Shown: positions 9,018 to 19,262, counted from the first letter of the stretch. The stretch is DNA of 64,000 nucleotides from Phormidesmis priestleyi Ana (GCA_001314865.1 LJZR01000003.1:202463-266462); one strand, 5' to 3'. Made by a program: numbers and translations. Notes: a model not told the origin generated them from the letters alone.

Positions 9018-10235
9018 ATGTGGGATGTAGCCATTATTGGTGCAGGCTTGAGCGGCATTGCCTGCGCCCGTCAGCTCACAGCAGCAGGCCACAGCGTAGT
9101 CATTTTAGATAAGTCACGCGGGATTGGCGGTCGGATGGCAACCCGCCGAGTGAGTAATGAGGTTCGCGTTGATCACGGTCTGCGCTACTGGCAACCGCAA
9201 TCGCAGGAACTCAAGGCGCTAACTGACGAGTTATTAAGTCATGACATCATAGAGCCTTGGCGGGTGAGTGCCTATGAGATTCGCCAGCGCAGGGTCATTA
9301 CGCCAATAGATCCGGGAGATTCACCGAGGTATGTTGCTAGGGCTGGAATGAGTGCGATCGCTAAATTTCTCCTTCAAGACTTCACCCCTGAGCAAAACCT
9401 ACTCACCAATCATCGAGCCGTGAGGCTGCAAGACCAAGAAACGCATTGGCAGATTGAGTGTGAGGGCAAAAAGATGGTAAATGCGAAACGCTGTGCGATC
9501 GCCATCCCCGCCCCCCAAGCTGTCGATCTAATCAGCACGATCAGCACCTGCCTGACTGCTGAAGATCCAGGGAGTGAAAATTCAGATAGTGACAATCTAG
9601 ACAGTAACAATCTAGATCTCGAACGAAAAAACGTCCTACAAACCGCAATTGCTCGACTCAAAGCAGTGACCTACTTTCCCCGCATTACAGTCATCGCTGG
9701 CTATCACAACCGTTACAGCAATAGCATGGGCCAGCTAGATCCCAACGGTTGGATGGTGAGCGATCGGGTAGGAACTTCTACCAACTGGATCGGGCTAGAC
9801 AGCAGCAAACGCAAACCTGTCGGGAATGTGAGCACTACAACTAGCTCAACCCATTCAACTGAGTCCTCTGCTGACCCAGTGATTGTGATTCATAGCAAAG
9901 CCAGCTTTGCGCAGCAATATCTTGAGACCAGCGACCTACAGCCCGCTGCGGCCGTGTTACTACGCGCTAATGCCCGTAAATTTGCTCCCTGGATTGCGCA
10001 GCCTGCATGGATGCAAGTTCACCGCTGGCGCTACGCTCAGGTTAATACGCCCTACGCTGAATCTACCCTAGCGATTAACGACAGCCTCTTATGCGGCGGC
10101 GACTGGTGTGTGCCAAGCAGCGATGTTAATGCCGCCATCCCACAAAACTCTATGCTCCAAAATATCGATTACGCCTATCAGTCAGGAATCGCCATGGCAA
10201 TGGCGCTTGAGGCCAGTTGTGTACCCGCTGTATAG
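9018..10235 (+). CDS. Renalase-like FAD-dependent oxidoreductase
   Basis: 405 residues with an N-terminal FAD-binding Rossmann motif (GAGLSG at residues 8-13), followed by the acidic residue of ILDKSRGIGGRMATRR, the pattern of renalase/amine-oxidase-like flavoproteins. The C terminus has GGDWCVPSSDVNAAI, the second flavin-contacting region of this family. A repeat-rich insertion (about residues 185-200, DSDNLDSNNLD) interrupts the middle. Renalases oxidise dihydronicotinamide isomers in some organisms; the substrate here is unknown. The gene ends 9 bp before the next start, so it likely heads a three-gene operon. aggcagg lies 7 nt before the ATG. Confidence 0.8.
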   Translation: MWDVAIIGAGLSGIACARQLTAAGHSVVILDKSRGIGGRMATRRVSNEVRVDHGLRYWQPQSQELKALTDELLSHDIIEPWRVSAYEIRQRRVITPIDPGDSPRYVARAGMSAIAKFLLQDFTPEQNLLTNHRAVRLQDQETHWQIECEGKKMVNAKRCAIAIPAPQAVDLISTISTCLTAEDPGSENSDSDNLDSNNLDLERKNVLQTAIARLKAVTYFPRITVIAGYHNRYSNSMGQLDPNGWMVSDRVGTSTNWIGLDSSKRKPVGNVSTTTSSTHSTESSADPVIVIHSKASFAQQYLETSDLQPAAAVLLRANARKFAPWIAQPAWMQVHRWRYAQVNTPYAESTLAINDSLLCGGDWCVPSSDVNAAIPQNSMLQNIDYAYQSGIAMAMALEASCVPAV

Positions 10236-10244
10236 TAATTGGAA

Positions 10245-11660
10245 ATGCTCTTTTCCCACTTCCAAACCCTGACTAAACACTGGCATTATTTCTGGCATTA
10301 CTTAACGGGCCGCACCACAAGCCATACCAGAAAAACCTCAAATCAGGAGTTTTACAAGCCTACAAGTCTTGTTCAAGCGTTTGTAGTGCTGACATTAGCG
10401 CTGATTTTATTAAGTTCTCTAGGATTGCGACAGGCTTTTCTATCAGATGCTTTACAACCACCTTTAACCCAAAGCGTATCGACAGCTGATGGCCCAAGTA
10501 TAGCTGAGCCATTGACCGCCAAAGGCGAAATTCGCGGCGTTTGGATAACGAACGTGGCGAGCACTGTGTTGTTTGCACCCTGGGGCATTCCCAAAGCCAT
10601 TGGGCAGCTCGCCGAGATGCACTTTAATACCTTGTATCCGGTAGTGTGGAACCGAGGTCAGAGTTTTTATCACAGCCCAACGCTTAGAAAGCTCACGGGG
10701 CAAAGCATTAATCCGCTGATTGCACTTACCCATCCATACGAAGACCCACTCCAAGAGATGGTGCGATTAGGGCATCGGCAAGGCCTAAGGGTGATTCCGT
10801 GGTTTGAATACGGCTTTATGATTCCGCTCAATTCAGCAGTGGCAAGGCAGCATCCAGAGTGGTTAACCTCGCGGCACAACGGATCTCACCAGCTCCAGAA
10901 AGATATGTTTGAGACCGAAGCAATGCCGCCTGACAAAAAGCAAGGGCGCTGGGCACGACTGCTCAATAGTCATGCGCCCACTCAGCTGGGCTGGCTTAAC
11001 CCAATGCATCCTAGTGTGCAAGGACTGCTAATAGGCCTAATCGAAGAAGTGATTGATGACTATGCGGTAGACGGCATTCAGCTGGACGACCACTTTAGCC
11101 TGCCGGTGGAGTTTGGCTATGACCCTTACACGGTTTCGATGTATCAAGCTGAGCATTGGGGACAGTCGCCGCCGAACAATCCGGCAGATGCAGACTGGAT
11201 TCGCTGGAGAGCCGGAAAACTCAGTAAGTTTATGAATATTGTGCATGCGCGGGTAAAGGCCAAATGCCCGACCTGTACAATTTCTGTCTCACCCAATCCG
11301 GCTAAGTTTTCCTATCGGTTTCACCTGCAAGACTGGCGCACTTGGGTCAGGCAGGGCTGGGTTGATGAACTCATTGTGCAGCTATATCGGGATGACTTTG
11401 CCCAGTTTGAGCGCGAGCTTGAAAAGGAGCCTTTACAGGAAGCGCTGAACCGTATTCCTGTGGGTATTGGTATTTTGACTGGAACCTGGCGGCATCCAAT
11501 TGCGTTTGAGCAGATTCAGCGGCAGGTGAGTAGTAGCCGCGAGCAACATTTCTCAGGCGTTTCCTTTTTTTACTGGGATACGCTGTGGAGCTACTTTACG
11601 CCCGAAGCGCCAAAGCAACGACGGCAGCGTTTTAAGCAGCTATTTTTAAGCAGCTATTAG
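10245..11660 (+). CDS. Membrane-anchored family 10-like glycosyl hydrolase (COG1649, DUF187)
   Basis: About 471 residues from the ATG at 10245 (a TTG two codons upstream is possible). One transmembrane segment near residues 44-66 anchors an extracytoplasmic domain starting GEIRGVWITN, typical of the GH10-like lipoprotein family related to TIM-barrel glycosidases. Other family phrases are TLYPVVWNRGQSFYHS, VDGIQLDDHF and GVSFFYWDTLW. Such proteins are predicted to act on cell-wall or exopolysaccharide glycans; no substrate can be read from the sequence. Close spacing suggests co-transcription with the renalase-like gene. Confidence 0.85.
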   Translation: MLFSHFQTLTKHWHYFWHYLTGRTTSHTRKTSNQEFYKPTSLVQAFVVLTLALILLSSLGLRQAFLSDALQPPLTQSVSTADGPSIAEPLTAKGEIRGVWITNVASTVLFAPWGIPKAIGQLAEMHFNTLYPVVWNRGQSFYHSPTLRKLTGQSINPLIALTHPYEDPLQEMVRLGHRQGLRVIPWFEYGFMIPLNSAVARQHPEWLTSRHNGSHQLQKDMFETEAMPPDKKQGRWARLLNSHAPTQLGWLNPMHPSVQGLLIGLIEEVIDDYAVDGIQLDDHFSLPVEFGYDPYTVSMYQAEHWGQSPPNNPADADWIRWRAGKLSKFMNIVHARVKAKCPTCTISVSPNPAKFSYRFHLQDWRTWVRQGWVDELIVQLYRDDFAQFERELEKEPLQEALNRIPVGIGILTGTWRHPIAFEQIQRQVSSSREQHFSGVSFFYWDTLWSYFTPEAPKQRRQRFKQLFLSSY

Positions 11661-11692
11661 TAGGAGAACTGGCAGGAGAACCGGTCTAAAGT

Positions 11693-12430
11693 ATGTCTTG
11701 TTCTAATTTTTTTAAATCGATGGTGGCACCTATAGCAGATCAGCTAACGGGGCTACATAAGCGATGGGAAATCGAATCTAGGCCCTGGTTAGGTGGCTTT
11801 ATTCTATGGCTGGGTTGGACAGGATGTACCTGGCTAGCGTTTTTGGCCAGTTTGCTGGTGATTGAGGTGGGTGAAAGAAGCGATCTTTCGGGGTTAGATG
11901 GCTTACTGGGGGGAGCGATAATTGGCTTAGGACAGTGGGTGGTCATTAGACCCTATATTCACCGGGCCTATCGATGGATCGGAGTGAGTGCACTGACCTG
12001 GGGCTTGCTGGCAGGGTTGCATATTGGAGCGATCGCTTGGATTGTACCGGGCACCACCCACCTGCTAATGAGGGGTATATTTGGTCTGTTGTATGGCAGC
12101 TATGTAGGGCTGATCTTAGGCATTGGGCAATGGTGGACGATGCGACGGCAGATATCTCAGGCATGGCGCTGGATTCCGTTAAGCACCGGAGTTTGGGCAG
12201 TCGCGATCGCCCTGGGTTGGATATTGGGTGGGCTTTTACGTACCACAAGCAATTTATTTGTCAGTGAGGTGGTGGGGCTAATGGTGGCCTGGGGTGCGAT
12301 CGCAACACTATCAGGCATCGCCCTCGTAGGATTGCTCTACCCCAAGCCACCTAGCTCATCTCATCAAGCTCATCCCACCCGGCCAGCTCGTAGATCTCGG
12401 TCAATCCCAACTGCTGATACCGACTGTTGA
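11693..12430 (+). CDS. Polytopic membrane protein with GxGQW repeats, unknown function
   Basis: 245 residues with about six hydrophobic segments and two internal copies of a GLGQW(V/W)..R...(H/Q)..YRW(I)G/P pattern (about residues 80-100 and 140-165). Cyanobacterial genomes carry many such uncharacterised proteins. The ATG is 32 bp after the glycosidase-like gene, on the same strand. The last 80 bp overlap the convergent pRiA4b-family gene; the extra C-terminal residues, rich in Ser/His/Pro/Arg, are encoded antisense to that gene and may be a read-through extension rather than a functional tail. Confidence 0.7.
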   Translation: MSCSNFFKSMVAPIADQLTGLHKRWEIESRPWLGGFILWLGWTGCTWLAFLASLLVIEVGERSDLSGLDGLLGGAIIGLGQWVVIRPYIHRAYRWIGVSALTWGLLAGLHIGAIAWIVPGTTHLLMRGIFGLLYGSYVGLILGIGQWWTMRRQISQAWRWIPLSTGVWAVAIALGWILGGLLRTTSNLFVSEVVGLMVAWGAIATLSGIALVGLLYPKPPSSSHQAHPTRPARRSRSIPTADTDC

Positions 12431-13073
12431 TGCTCTGAGTATCAAACTTATCGGGGTTAAAATCGCCGTACTTTTCAATCAGCTCAAAATAGTCAGGATC
12501 GTCAGGATTCTCTAAGCGTGATAAAAACTCATCGTAGCCCCACACACCACCCGAACCTTCTGGCGGACAAGCAAAAGCACCGTCAGTACATACTGGCAGC
12601 AATGAGGGCAGCAATGAGCTTAACAGTTCCTCATCGACCTTTCCATCGACCTTTCCATCGACCTGATCTGAGTCGTTAAGATCTAAGTCGTCACGCTGAT
12701 ATGTCTGAGCCTCTGATTCCTGAGCCTCTGATTCCTGAGCCTCTGATTCCTGAGCCTCTGATTCCTGAGCCTCTAACTTCTGAGCATCTATACGATGCAA
12801 CCAGCCGCCCGTTAAGTCATAGGTGTAGTACATCGGCTGATACCCAGTGGCCGTGAGCACATCTATCAAAACCTGATCCGCACTGCAAGGAGATTGGCCT
12901 AGCTCAGCGCGAAATAAATAAGGATGCTGATTCTCCCAGCCCATCGCAATCTGCAAAATGTCGTGCAAATCTTTAAGCTGCGTATACGCAGGCACCCGAA
13001 TTTCTCGCCATACCTCAGGCGCACTATCTACCAGTGTGACCCTAAGCTGATAGGCCAAATGACCGTAGCCCAT
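12351..13073 (-). CDS. Plasmid pRiA4b ORF-3 family protein
   Basis: 240 residues. The N-terminal part (YQLRVTLVDSAPEVWREIRVP...DLHDILQIAMGW) and the C-terminal part (DGAFACPPEGSGGVWGYDEFL) are the two halves of the pRiA4b ORF-3 domain, a family of unknown function found in bacterial chromosomes and in some mobile elements. An excellent aaggagg precedes the ATG. Between the halves is a repeat-expanded acidic linker, four to five EAQES units and three KVDG units, encoded by 15-nt and 12-nt arrays. The gene is single and convergent with the upstream membrane gene. Confidence 0.85.
   Translation of the reverse strand: MGYGHLAYQLRVTLVDSAPEVWREIRVPAYTQLKDLHDILQIAMGWENQHPYLFRAELGQSPCSADQVLIDVLTATGYQPMYYTYDLTGGWLHRIDAQKLEAQESEAQESEAQESEAQESEAQTYQRDDLDLNDSDQVDGKVDGKVDEELLSSLLPSLLPVCTDGAFACPPEGSGGVWGYDEFLSRLENPDDPDYFELIEKYGDFNPDKFDTQSINSRYQQLGLTEIYELAGWDELDEMS
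12632..12664. repeat. In-frame 12-nt tandem repeat
   Basis: Three units of catcgacctttc within the pRiA4b-family gene, coding for repeated KVDG. A second short 12-nt duplication (gcagcaatgagg) lies at about 12597-12620. Confidence 0.85.
12706..12780. repeat. In-frame 15-nt tandem repeat, about 5 units
   Basis: Units of tgagcctctgattcc within the pRiA4b-family gene, coding for EAQES repeats; the outer units are degenerate. Confidence 0.9.
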
Positions 13074-13103
13074 CTGTTGAGTCCTCCTTACATAAGGCTT
13101 AGC

Positions 13104-14492
13104 TTACAACGCTTCGCCATGTTCATCTAGCCAGTCTTGCCCTAGCTGAATGGTGATGTCAGACTCTAAACTACCAGTACTTTCTACCCGGACTTCGCCC
13201 ACACCCAAAAATCGCTGAATCGACTCGGCGCTATCAGAATCACCCCGCTGGGCCACAATTCGCGTTTCACGCAATGGCTCAGGCCAGGACTTATCTATAA
13301 AAACGTTGAAATAGCCCGTGTCGTAAAGGTCATCAATTAAAGACTGTACAGCCATATCATCGTAAGTGCTGTCTTGAATCGCCACTCGCAAACTAGAAGG
13401 ATCGGGCTGCTTGGAAATGCTGCGAAAGTTGGAGAGACCAAAGTACTGCTCGGCAAGCTGATCAATTTTTGAATAGTCAGGCAGCCAGTAGCTGAGGTCG
13501 TAGTCTTCATAACTGCTAAATTCGCCTGGCAGCATTAGCATCTGTACGTTAGAGCGATTAGACTGCGCCGCATAGCCAACCAAGGCAACTAACTCTTCTA
13601 CCGAAAGGTTGGTATCTACATGGGTTTGAATCACTTTTAAGATTTTCGGCAGGCGAGCAATAGTCGTGGGATTGAGGGCCTGCTCTACTAATGCTCTCAT
13701 TAGCATTTGCTGGCGCTGAACGCGACCGATATCGCCATTGTCATCGTAGCGAAAGCGCAAAAACTGCATTGCCTTATCGCCATCTAAGCGCTGCCTACCG
13801 GCCTTTAGGTTGATGTACAGATGCTGACTATCGTCCTGATACTTCATATCTTTGGGGACATCAACCACGACGCCCCCTAGCGCATCAATGAGCTTTTCAA
13901 CCCCTTGCACGTTGATGCGAATATATCGATCAATGCCAATTCCGCCCATCAATTCACTGACTGACTGAGCGCTTAAAGCGGGGCCGCCGTCACGGTTGGC
14001 CTCGTTAATTTTGGTGATTTGGCCATCAACGTTGGTGCGCGTATCTCGGGGGATAGACATCACGGCGATGCGTTCGTTGCGCGGATCAAACCGCATCATC
14101 AGCATGGTGTCAGAGAGGCCCTCAAACGAGTTCACCAGTGAGTGATAGCCTTCTCGCTCAACCGCATCGTAGTCTTGAATATCTGAGCTGGTGACCTTTA
14201 GGCCCAGCATCAATAAGTTTACGGGTCGAGTCAATCGGGGGAGCTGTAGGCTGTTAGCCGATGCAATCGGATCGTCTTGATTGAATACAGCCGCTTCTGC
14301 TGCAGAAAGATCGCTTTGCTGTAAGGGCTTGGTTCCCAATGAAACGGCTAAAAAAGCACCGCCCATTGCAGAAAGGCTAGCAACACCGGCTAATAAAACG
14401 CTCACACCTACCCATTTGGGGATACGTGCCTTTTTTTGCGGGCGAACGTTGAAAGGAGGCCGGTTTTTGGGAACGCGATTGACAAACGACAC
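13104..14492 (-). CDS. LytR-CpsA-Psr (LCP) family glycopolymer ligase
   Basis: 462 residues from a GTG start. A basic cytoplasmic N terminus and one transmembrane helix (about 26-48) precede an extracytoplasmic LCP domain (about 90-245) with the characteristic RFDPRNERIAVMSIPRDTR and FLRFRYDDNGDIGRVQRQQ segments, whose arginines and aspartates bind polyprenyl-pyrophosphate and metal. A LytR_C domain (about 345-455) follows. LCP enzymes transfer lipid-linked glycopolymers to the cell wall or handle polyprenyl phosphates; in cyanobacteria the acceptor is uncertain. It fits with uppS elsewhere in the window, which makes the lipid carrier. Confidence 0.9.
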   Translation of the reverse strand: MSFVNRVPKNRPPFNVRPQKKARIPKWVGVSVLLAGVASLSAMGGAFLAVSLGTKPLQQSDLSAAEAAVFNQDDPIASANSLQLPRLTRPVNLLMLGLKVTSSDIQDYDAVEREGYHSLVNSFEGLSDTMLMMRFDPRNERIAVMSIPRDTRTNVDGQITKINEANRDGGPALSAQSVSELMGGIGIDRYIRINVQGVEKLIDALGGVVVDVPKDMKYQDDSQHLYINLKAGRQRLDGDKAMQFLRFRYDDNGDIGRVQRQQMLMRALVEQALNPTTIARLPKILKVIQTHVDTNLSVEELVALVGYAAQSNRSNVQMLMLPGEFSSYEDYDLSYWLPDYSKIDQLAEQYFGLSNFRSISKQPDPSSLRVAIQDSTYDDMAVQSLIDDLYDTGYFNVFIDKSWPEPLRETRIVAQRGDSDSAESIQRFLGVGEVRVESTGSLESDITIQLGQDWLDEHGEAL

Positions 14493-14603
14493 AGATGATC
14501 CTAGGTAATGAGAACAGGGTGGTTTTGTGAGGCGTGCTGCGTAAGGCGTATGAAGCGAATGTAACAGACGGTGGCAATATTTCTTTAAAGAGTGTGGCAG
14601 CTT

Positions 14604-14629
14604 ATGTGATGTCTAGATGTGATGTCTAG
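14604..14629. repeat. 13-nt direct duplication
   Basis: Two perfect copies of atgtgatgtctag between the LCP gene and the small membrane protein gene. Confidence 0.8.
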
Positions 14630-14652
14630 CCAAGATCACGAGATGTAATGGG

Positions 14653-15021
14653 CTAGGGTAGTCGGCGACTGAACTGACTCACACCGGGCAAACGAATGGA
14701 TTGGCCTTTGGCAACTCGAAACATTAATCCCACATTGAGCAAAAAGTAGCCTGAGCCAACAAAGCTAGCGCTTATTAAAAAGCGTAGGCTTGTCACCTCC
14801 GAAGTTTGGGTACTGCTGCTAGCACCTAAAAGCGCGATCGCGCAGATACAGCTCAGACCCAGTAATACGGACAGTCGGCTGGCCGATTTTAACCGGGCTT
14901 CTTCTACTTCTTCAATCTGATCGGCCCGTTGTCCGTAAAGTGTCCAAATTGACGGCACAATGCCAAAGATCGGAATTAAATGAAGATAGATACGCATCCG
15001 TTGCAGGGATGAGGCGTCCAT
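14653..15021 (-). CDS. Small conserved membrane protein, unknown function
   Basis: 122 residues with three to four hydrophobic segments (about 10-30, 48-68, 78-105). The N terminus RMRIYLHLIPIFGIVPSIWTLY resembles conserved hypothetical membrane proteins of cyanobacteria. ATG start at 15021. The gene lies upstream of, and on the same strand as, the LCP gene, separated by about 160 bp. Confidence 0.65.
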   Translation of the reverse strand: MDASSLQRMRIYLHLIPIFGIVPSIWTLYGQRADQIEEVEEARLKSASRLSVLLGLSCICAIALLGASSSTQTSEVTSLRFLISASFVGSGYFLLNVGLMFRVAKGQSIRLPGVSQFSRRLP

Positions 15022-15165
15022 GTATCAATTTTTCTCGTTGTGTAAGTGATGGCTTAATAAATCCCAAAACCGGGATTAAAACTAACATTAAAGCCGACCC
15101 AGATAACTGCTTTTTATACTGAGATCTTCACGGCTAGGGATAAGCTGTCTCTATCACTATTTGCT

Positions 15166-15204
15166 GATGACATGTGTTGATGACATGTGCTGATGACATG
15201 TGTT
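15166..15204. repeat. 13-nt tandem repeat, 3 units
   Basis: Units of gatgacatgtgtt (middle copy gatgacatgtgct), about 165 bp upstream of acnB. Confidence 0.9.
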
Positions 15205-15266
15205 GACAGATGGTAATAAAGAGCGCCTATTCGATAGACTAAGTACCGGATGCGAATCTTCCTTGC

Positions 15267-15313
15267 GACCCCTTTTGTTTGGACCCCTTTTGTTTGGGCC
15301 CCTTTTGTTTGGA
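15267..15313. repeat. 16-nt tandem repeat, 3 units
   Basis: Three near-identical copies of gaccccttttgtttg plus one base, ending about 55 bp before the acnB start. Confidence 0.9.
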
Positions 15314-15368
15314 TTTGTCCTAAGTCCTGTCCTGAGTTTAGATTGTCCCGTCTTTAGAGAGTGACCTA

Positions 15369-17975
15369 ATGCTTGAGTCTTATCGCCAACACGCCCGTGA
15401 ACGCGCTGCTTTGAACGTGCCCCCTTTGCCGTTAGATGCGGAGCAAACGGCGGCACTTTGTGATTTGCTCAAGCGCCCTCCTGCGGGTGAGGAAGATTTT
15501 TTAATGGAGTTGCTGTGCGATCGCATCCCTCCGGGTGTTGATCCAGCCTCCTATGTAAAGGCTTCGTTTTTGACGGCGATCGCCCAAGGCGAAACCACCA
15601 GCCCTCTAATCTCACCGAAAAAAGCCGTTGAACTCCTTGGCACCATGATGGGCGGCTACAACGTCGCGTCTTTAATTGCCTTGCTTAAAGACGACCGGAC
15701 TGAAATAGCCCAGCTCGCCGCAGAGGCCCTCAAAAAAACGCTGCTAATATACGACGCCTTTAACGACGTCATGGATTTGTCTGCAATCAACCCCTATGCC
15801 AAACAGGTTGTAGACTCTTGGGCGGCAGCTGAATGGTTCACCCATAAGCCCGTTGTCCCCCAAACCATTACCGTCACCGTATTCAAGGTTCCAGGTGAGA
15901 CCAATACGGACGATCTTTCACCAGCGCCTCACGCCACTACGCGCCCTGACATTCCGCTCCATGCTCAGGTCATGCTTGAGTCCAAAATGGAACAGCCGTT
16001 GGAAACAATCGCTAAGCTCAAGCAAAAAGGTCATCCAATTGCCTATGTAGGCGATGTCGTCGGGACGGGGTCGTCGCGCAAGTCGGCAATGAACTCTGTG
16101 ATTTGGCATATCGGCGCCGATATTCCGTTTGTGCCAAATAAGCGAACGGGTGGGGTGATTTTAGGGAGTGCGATCGCGCCCATCTTTTTCAACACCGCCG
16201 AAGACTCTGGCGCCCTGCCCATTGAGTGCGACGTGAGCAAAATGAACACCGGCGATGTCATCACCATTCACCCCTACCAAGGCAAAATTACCACCGGCTC
16301 AGGGAGCGAAAGCGAGGTCATTGCCACCTTTAAGCTCACCCCCGAAACCCTCCTTGACGAAGTGCGTGCAGGCGGACGCATCCCGCTGATCATAGGCCGT
16401 GCCCTCACCGACAAAACCCGCATCGCCCTCGGACTCGAACCCTCAGAGATATTCGTTCGGCCCAGCGCGCCCGCAGACACCGGCAAAGGCTATACCCTCG
16501 CCCAAAAAATGGTCGGTAAAGCCTGCGGTCTCCCCGGCGTACGCCCCGGCACCTCTTGTGAACCGCTCATGACCACCGTGGGCTCTCAAGACACCACAGG
16601 CCCCATGACCCGCGACGAAATGAAAGAACTCGCCTGCCTTGGGTTCAGCGCGGGCCTCGTCCTTCAAACCTTTTGCCACACCGCAGCCTATCCCAAACCG
16701 GTAGATGTGCAAACTCACGCCACCCTACCTGACTTTTTCGCCTCTCGTGGCGGCGTCGCCCTCCAGCCTGGAGACGGCATCATCCACTCCTGGCTCAACA
16801 GAATGCTGCTACCCGACACCGTCGGCACAGGCGGCGACTCTCATACACGCTTTCCCTTAGGAATCTCATTTCCCGCAGGCTCAGGACTCGTCGCTTTTGC
16901 TGCGGCCATTGGTGCAATGCCGCTCGACATGCCCGAATCTGTTCTAGTTCGCTTTAAAGGAGAATTACAGCCAGGCATCACGCTGCGCGATGTCGTTAAC
17001 GCCATTCCTTACGTAGCCATTCAAAAAGGGCTCCTCACCGTTGCCAAAGAAAACAAAAAGAACGTATTCTCGGGCCGCATTTTAGAAATGGAAGGGCTCC
17101 CAGACTTAAAACTAGAACAAGCCTTTGAACTCACCGATGCCTCAGCCGAGCGCTCTTGCGCGGGCTGCACCATTAAGCTCAGCGAAGAGACCATGTCGGA
17201 GTATTTGCGCTCCAACGTCGCTCTGCTCAAAAACATGATTGCTCGCGGATACCATGACGAACGTACCTTAGCCCGCCGCATTGCCGAAATGGAAACCTGG
17301 CTTGCCAACCCACAGCTCATGAGCGCCGACCCCGATGCAGAGTATGCCGAAGTCATTGAAATTGACCTCAACGAACTCAAAGAGCCCATTGTCGCGGCAC
17401 CCAACGATCCTGACAATGTAAAAACACTCTCAGAAGTAGTCGGCGACAAAATCGACGAAGTATTCATCGGCTCTTGCATGACCAACATTGGCCACTATCG
17501 CGCTGCGGCCAAAGTGCTAGAAAACGAAGGTGTCGCCAGCGGTCGCCTGTGGATTTGTCCGCCGACTCGCATGGATGAAAAGCAACTCCGCGCAGAAGGC
17601 TACTATGGCATCTTTGCTGCTGCAGGCGCTCGCACCGAAATGCCCGGATGCTCGCTCTGCATGGGCAACCAGGCCCGCGTAGAAGATGGCGTCACTGTTT
17701 TCTCAACCTCTACCCGCAACTTCAACAACAGAATGGGCAAAGGCGCCCAGGTGTATTTAGGCTCTGCGGAACTGGCCGCGGCCTGCGCTTTATTAGGTCG
17801 TATCCCAGCGATGGACGAATATTTAGAAGTTGTGGCAAACAAAATTGATCCGTTTGCCAACGAGCTATACCGCTATCTTAACTTCAATGAAATCAAAGGC
17901 TTTGAAGATGAGGGCAGAGTCATTCCGAAGGAAGAAGAAGAGAAAATTGAGAAGGATGCGGTAGCAGCCGGTTAA
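15369..17975 (+). CDS. acnB: Aconitate hydratase B (bifunctional 2-methylisocitrate dehydratase type)
   Basis: AcnB converts citrate to isocitrate in the TCA cycle using a [4Fe-4S] cluster. The 868-residue length matches the AcnB family. Domain order is N-terminal HEAT-like domain (about 1-160), swivel domain (about 170-380; the glycine-rich [13 protein letters not shown] is here), then the catalytic domain. The cluster cysteines are present: Cys703 in [11 protein letters not shown], and Cys761 and Cys764 in GCSLCMGN, with the spacing expected from E. coli AcnB. It is monocistronic, ends on a shared terminator with fba, and supplies the step before the succinate dehydrogenase found at 58-62 kb. 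Confidence 0.97.
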   Translation: MLESYRQHARERAALNVPPLPLDAEQTAALCDLLKRPPAGEEDFLMELLCDRIPPGVDPASYVKASFLTAIAQGETTSPLISPKKAVELLGTMMGGYNVASLIALLKDDRTEIAQLAAEALKKTLLIYDAFNDVMDLSAINPYAKQVVDSWAAAEWFTHKPVVPQTITVTVFKVPGETNTDDLSPAPHATTRPDIPLHAQVMLESKMEQPLETIAKLKQKGHPIAYVGDVVGTGSSRKSAMNSVIWHIGADIPFVPNKRTGGVILGSAIAPIFFNTAEDSGALPIECDVSKMNTGDVITIHPYQGKITTGSGSESEVIATFKLTPETLLDEVRAGGRIPLIIGRALTDKTRIALGLEPSEIFVRPSAPADTGKGYTLAQKMVGKACGLPGVRPGTSCEPLMTTVGSQDTTGPMTRDEMKELACLGFSAGLVLQTFCHTAAYPKPVDVQTHATLPDFFASRGGVALQPGDGIIHSWLNRMLLPDTVGTGGDSHTRFPLGISFPAGSGLVAFAAAIGAMPLDMPESVLVRFKGELQPGITLRDVVNAIPYVAIQKGLLTVAKENKKNVFSGRILEMEGLPDLKLEQAFELTDASAERSCAGCTIKLSEETMSEYLRSNVALLKNMIARGYHDERTLARRIAEMETWLANPQLMSADPDAEYAEVIEIDLNELKEPIVAAPNDPDNVKTLSEVVGDKIDEVFIGSCMTNIGHYRAAAKVLENEGVASGRLWICPPTRMDEKQLRAEGYYGIFAAAGARTEMPGCSLCMGNQARVEDGVTVFSTSTRNFNNRMGKGAQVYLGSAELAAACALLGRIPAMDEYLEVVANKIDPFANELYRYLNFNEIKGFEDEGRVIPKEEEEKIEKDAVAAG

Positions 17976-18051
17976 ACCGATTAAGCGACAAATGCATCTG
18001 CACACCGCCATATAAAGGCGGCCAATCGGTGATAAAACGGTGAAACATAGA

Positions 18052-18085
18052 AAGCCCCTCAGAATGAAAAGATTCTGAGGGGCTT
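18052..18085. terminator. Bidirectional Rho-independent terminator between acnB and fba
   Basis: Perfect 14-bp stem (aagcccctcagaat / attctgaggggctt) with a 6-nt loop, lying between the convergent acnB and fba genes. Flanking A/T bases on both sides fit use in both directions. Confidence 0.9.
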
Positions 18086-18122
18086 GAATTTAACTCGCTT
18101 TTACAGCTAACCGATGACTCGA

Positions 18123-19202
18123 TTAGACAGCAGCAGTGGTTTTTACTTTTGCATCTAGTTCGCCAGCGGCGTACTTAGCTGCAAACACTTCTACACCAAC
18201 CTGCTTGATTTTGGATGCCTGACCAGCCGCACCAAACTTCTCATAGCGGTCTGTGCAAACCTCTTTCATGTACTTGATAGAAGGCTTGAGGAAGTGGCGA
18301 GGGTCGAAGTTTTTAGGATCGGCTTGAGCCGCTTCGCGAATAGCAGCAGTAATGGCTAAGCGGTTATCGGTGTCGATATTGACTTTACGAACGCCATTTT
18401 GAATGCCCTTTTGAATTTCTTCAACAGGTACACCGTAAGTTTCAGGAATCGCACCGCCGTGAGCGTTGATGATTTCCAACCACTTTTGAGGCACCGAAGA
18501 AGAACCATGCATAACCAAGTGAGTGTTCGGCAGGCGCTTGTGGATTTCGGCAATCCTATCAATTGCCAAAATTTCGCCGGTTGGCTTGCGAGTGAACTTG
18601 TATGCGCCATGGCTGGTGCCAATCGCAACTGCAAGTGCATCCACTTGGGTAGCTTCTACAAACTGAGCGGCTTCTTCGGGGTCAGTGAGAAGCTGATTTT
18701 TATCGAGCTTACCTTCAAATCCGTGGCCATCTTCAGCTTCGCCTTGGCCGGTTTCAAGAGAGCCCAAGCAGCCAAGCTCGCCTTCTACACTGGCACCAAT
18801 CGCGTGAGCAACTTTGACCACTTCGCGAGTCACGTTCACGTTGTACTCAAAGCTAGCAGGGGTTTTGGCATCTTCTTCTAAGGAGCCATCCATCATTACG
18901 CTGGTGAAACCGTTGCGGATTGCTGAGTAGCAGGTCGCAGGGCCGTTACCGTGATCCTGGTGCATAACCACCGGAATATGGGGGTAGGTTTCAACGGCTG
19001 CCATTACTAAGTGACGCAGAAAGTTCTCGCCTGCGTAGCTCCGCGCGCCGCGCGAGGCTTGCAGAATTACGGGGCTGTCAGTTTCGTCAGCAGCCTGCAT
19101 GATTGACAGAATCTGCTCAAGGTTGTTTACGTTAAACGCAGGAATCCCGTAACCGTTTTCAGCTGCGTGATCGAGCATCAGCCGCATAGGTACAAGCGCC
19201 AT
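18123..19202 (-). CDS. fba: Fructose-bisphosphate aldolase, class II, Calvin cycle subtype
   Basis: Zn2+-dependent aldolase that condenses dihydroxyacetone phosphate with glyceraldehyde 3-phosphate or erythrose 4-phosphate (Calvin cycle, gluconeogenesis) and runs in reverse in glycolysis. 359 residues from the ATG at 19202 ([19 protein letters not shown]), preceded by aggagg at 7 nt; an in-frame extension to 19262 is unlikely. Metal and substrate motifs are visible: HQDHGNGP at 81-88, [17 protein letters not shown] and KVNIDTDNR. Cyanobacteria use this class II enzyme as the main photosynthetic aldolase. Confidence 0.96.
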   Translation of the reverse strand: MALVPMRLMLDHAAENGYGIPAFNVNNLEQILSIMQAADETDSPVILQASRGARSYAGENFLRHLVMAAVETYPHIPVVMHQDHGNGPATCYSAIRNGFTSVMMDGSLEEDAKTPASFEYNVNVTREVVKVAHAIGASVEGELGCLGSLETGQGEAEDGHGFEGKLDKNQLLTDPEEAAQFVEATQVDALAVAIGTSHGAYKFTRKPTGEILAIDRIAEIHKRLPNTHLVMHGSSSVPQKWLEIINAHGGAIPETYGVPVEEIQKGIQNGVRKVNIDTDNRLAITAAIREAAQADPKNFDPRHFLKPSIKYMKEVCTDRYEKFGAAGQASKIKQVGVEVFAAKYAAGELDAKVKTTAAV

Positions 19203-19262
19203 TCCATATCCTCCTAATGATTTTCGCCGAGTGGCAAACCTAAAATTAATTTCATTCATCAA

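Larger units (their letters stand above)
15022..15368. other. Divergent intergenic region upstream of acnB, carrying two tandem arrays
   Basis: The 347 bp between the small membrane protein gene and acnB hold two unrelated short arrays (listed separately) and no plausible gene. Promoters for both flanking genes must lie here, but no unambiguous -35/-10 pair could be assigned. Confidence 0.6.
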
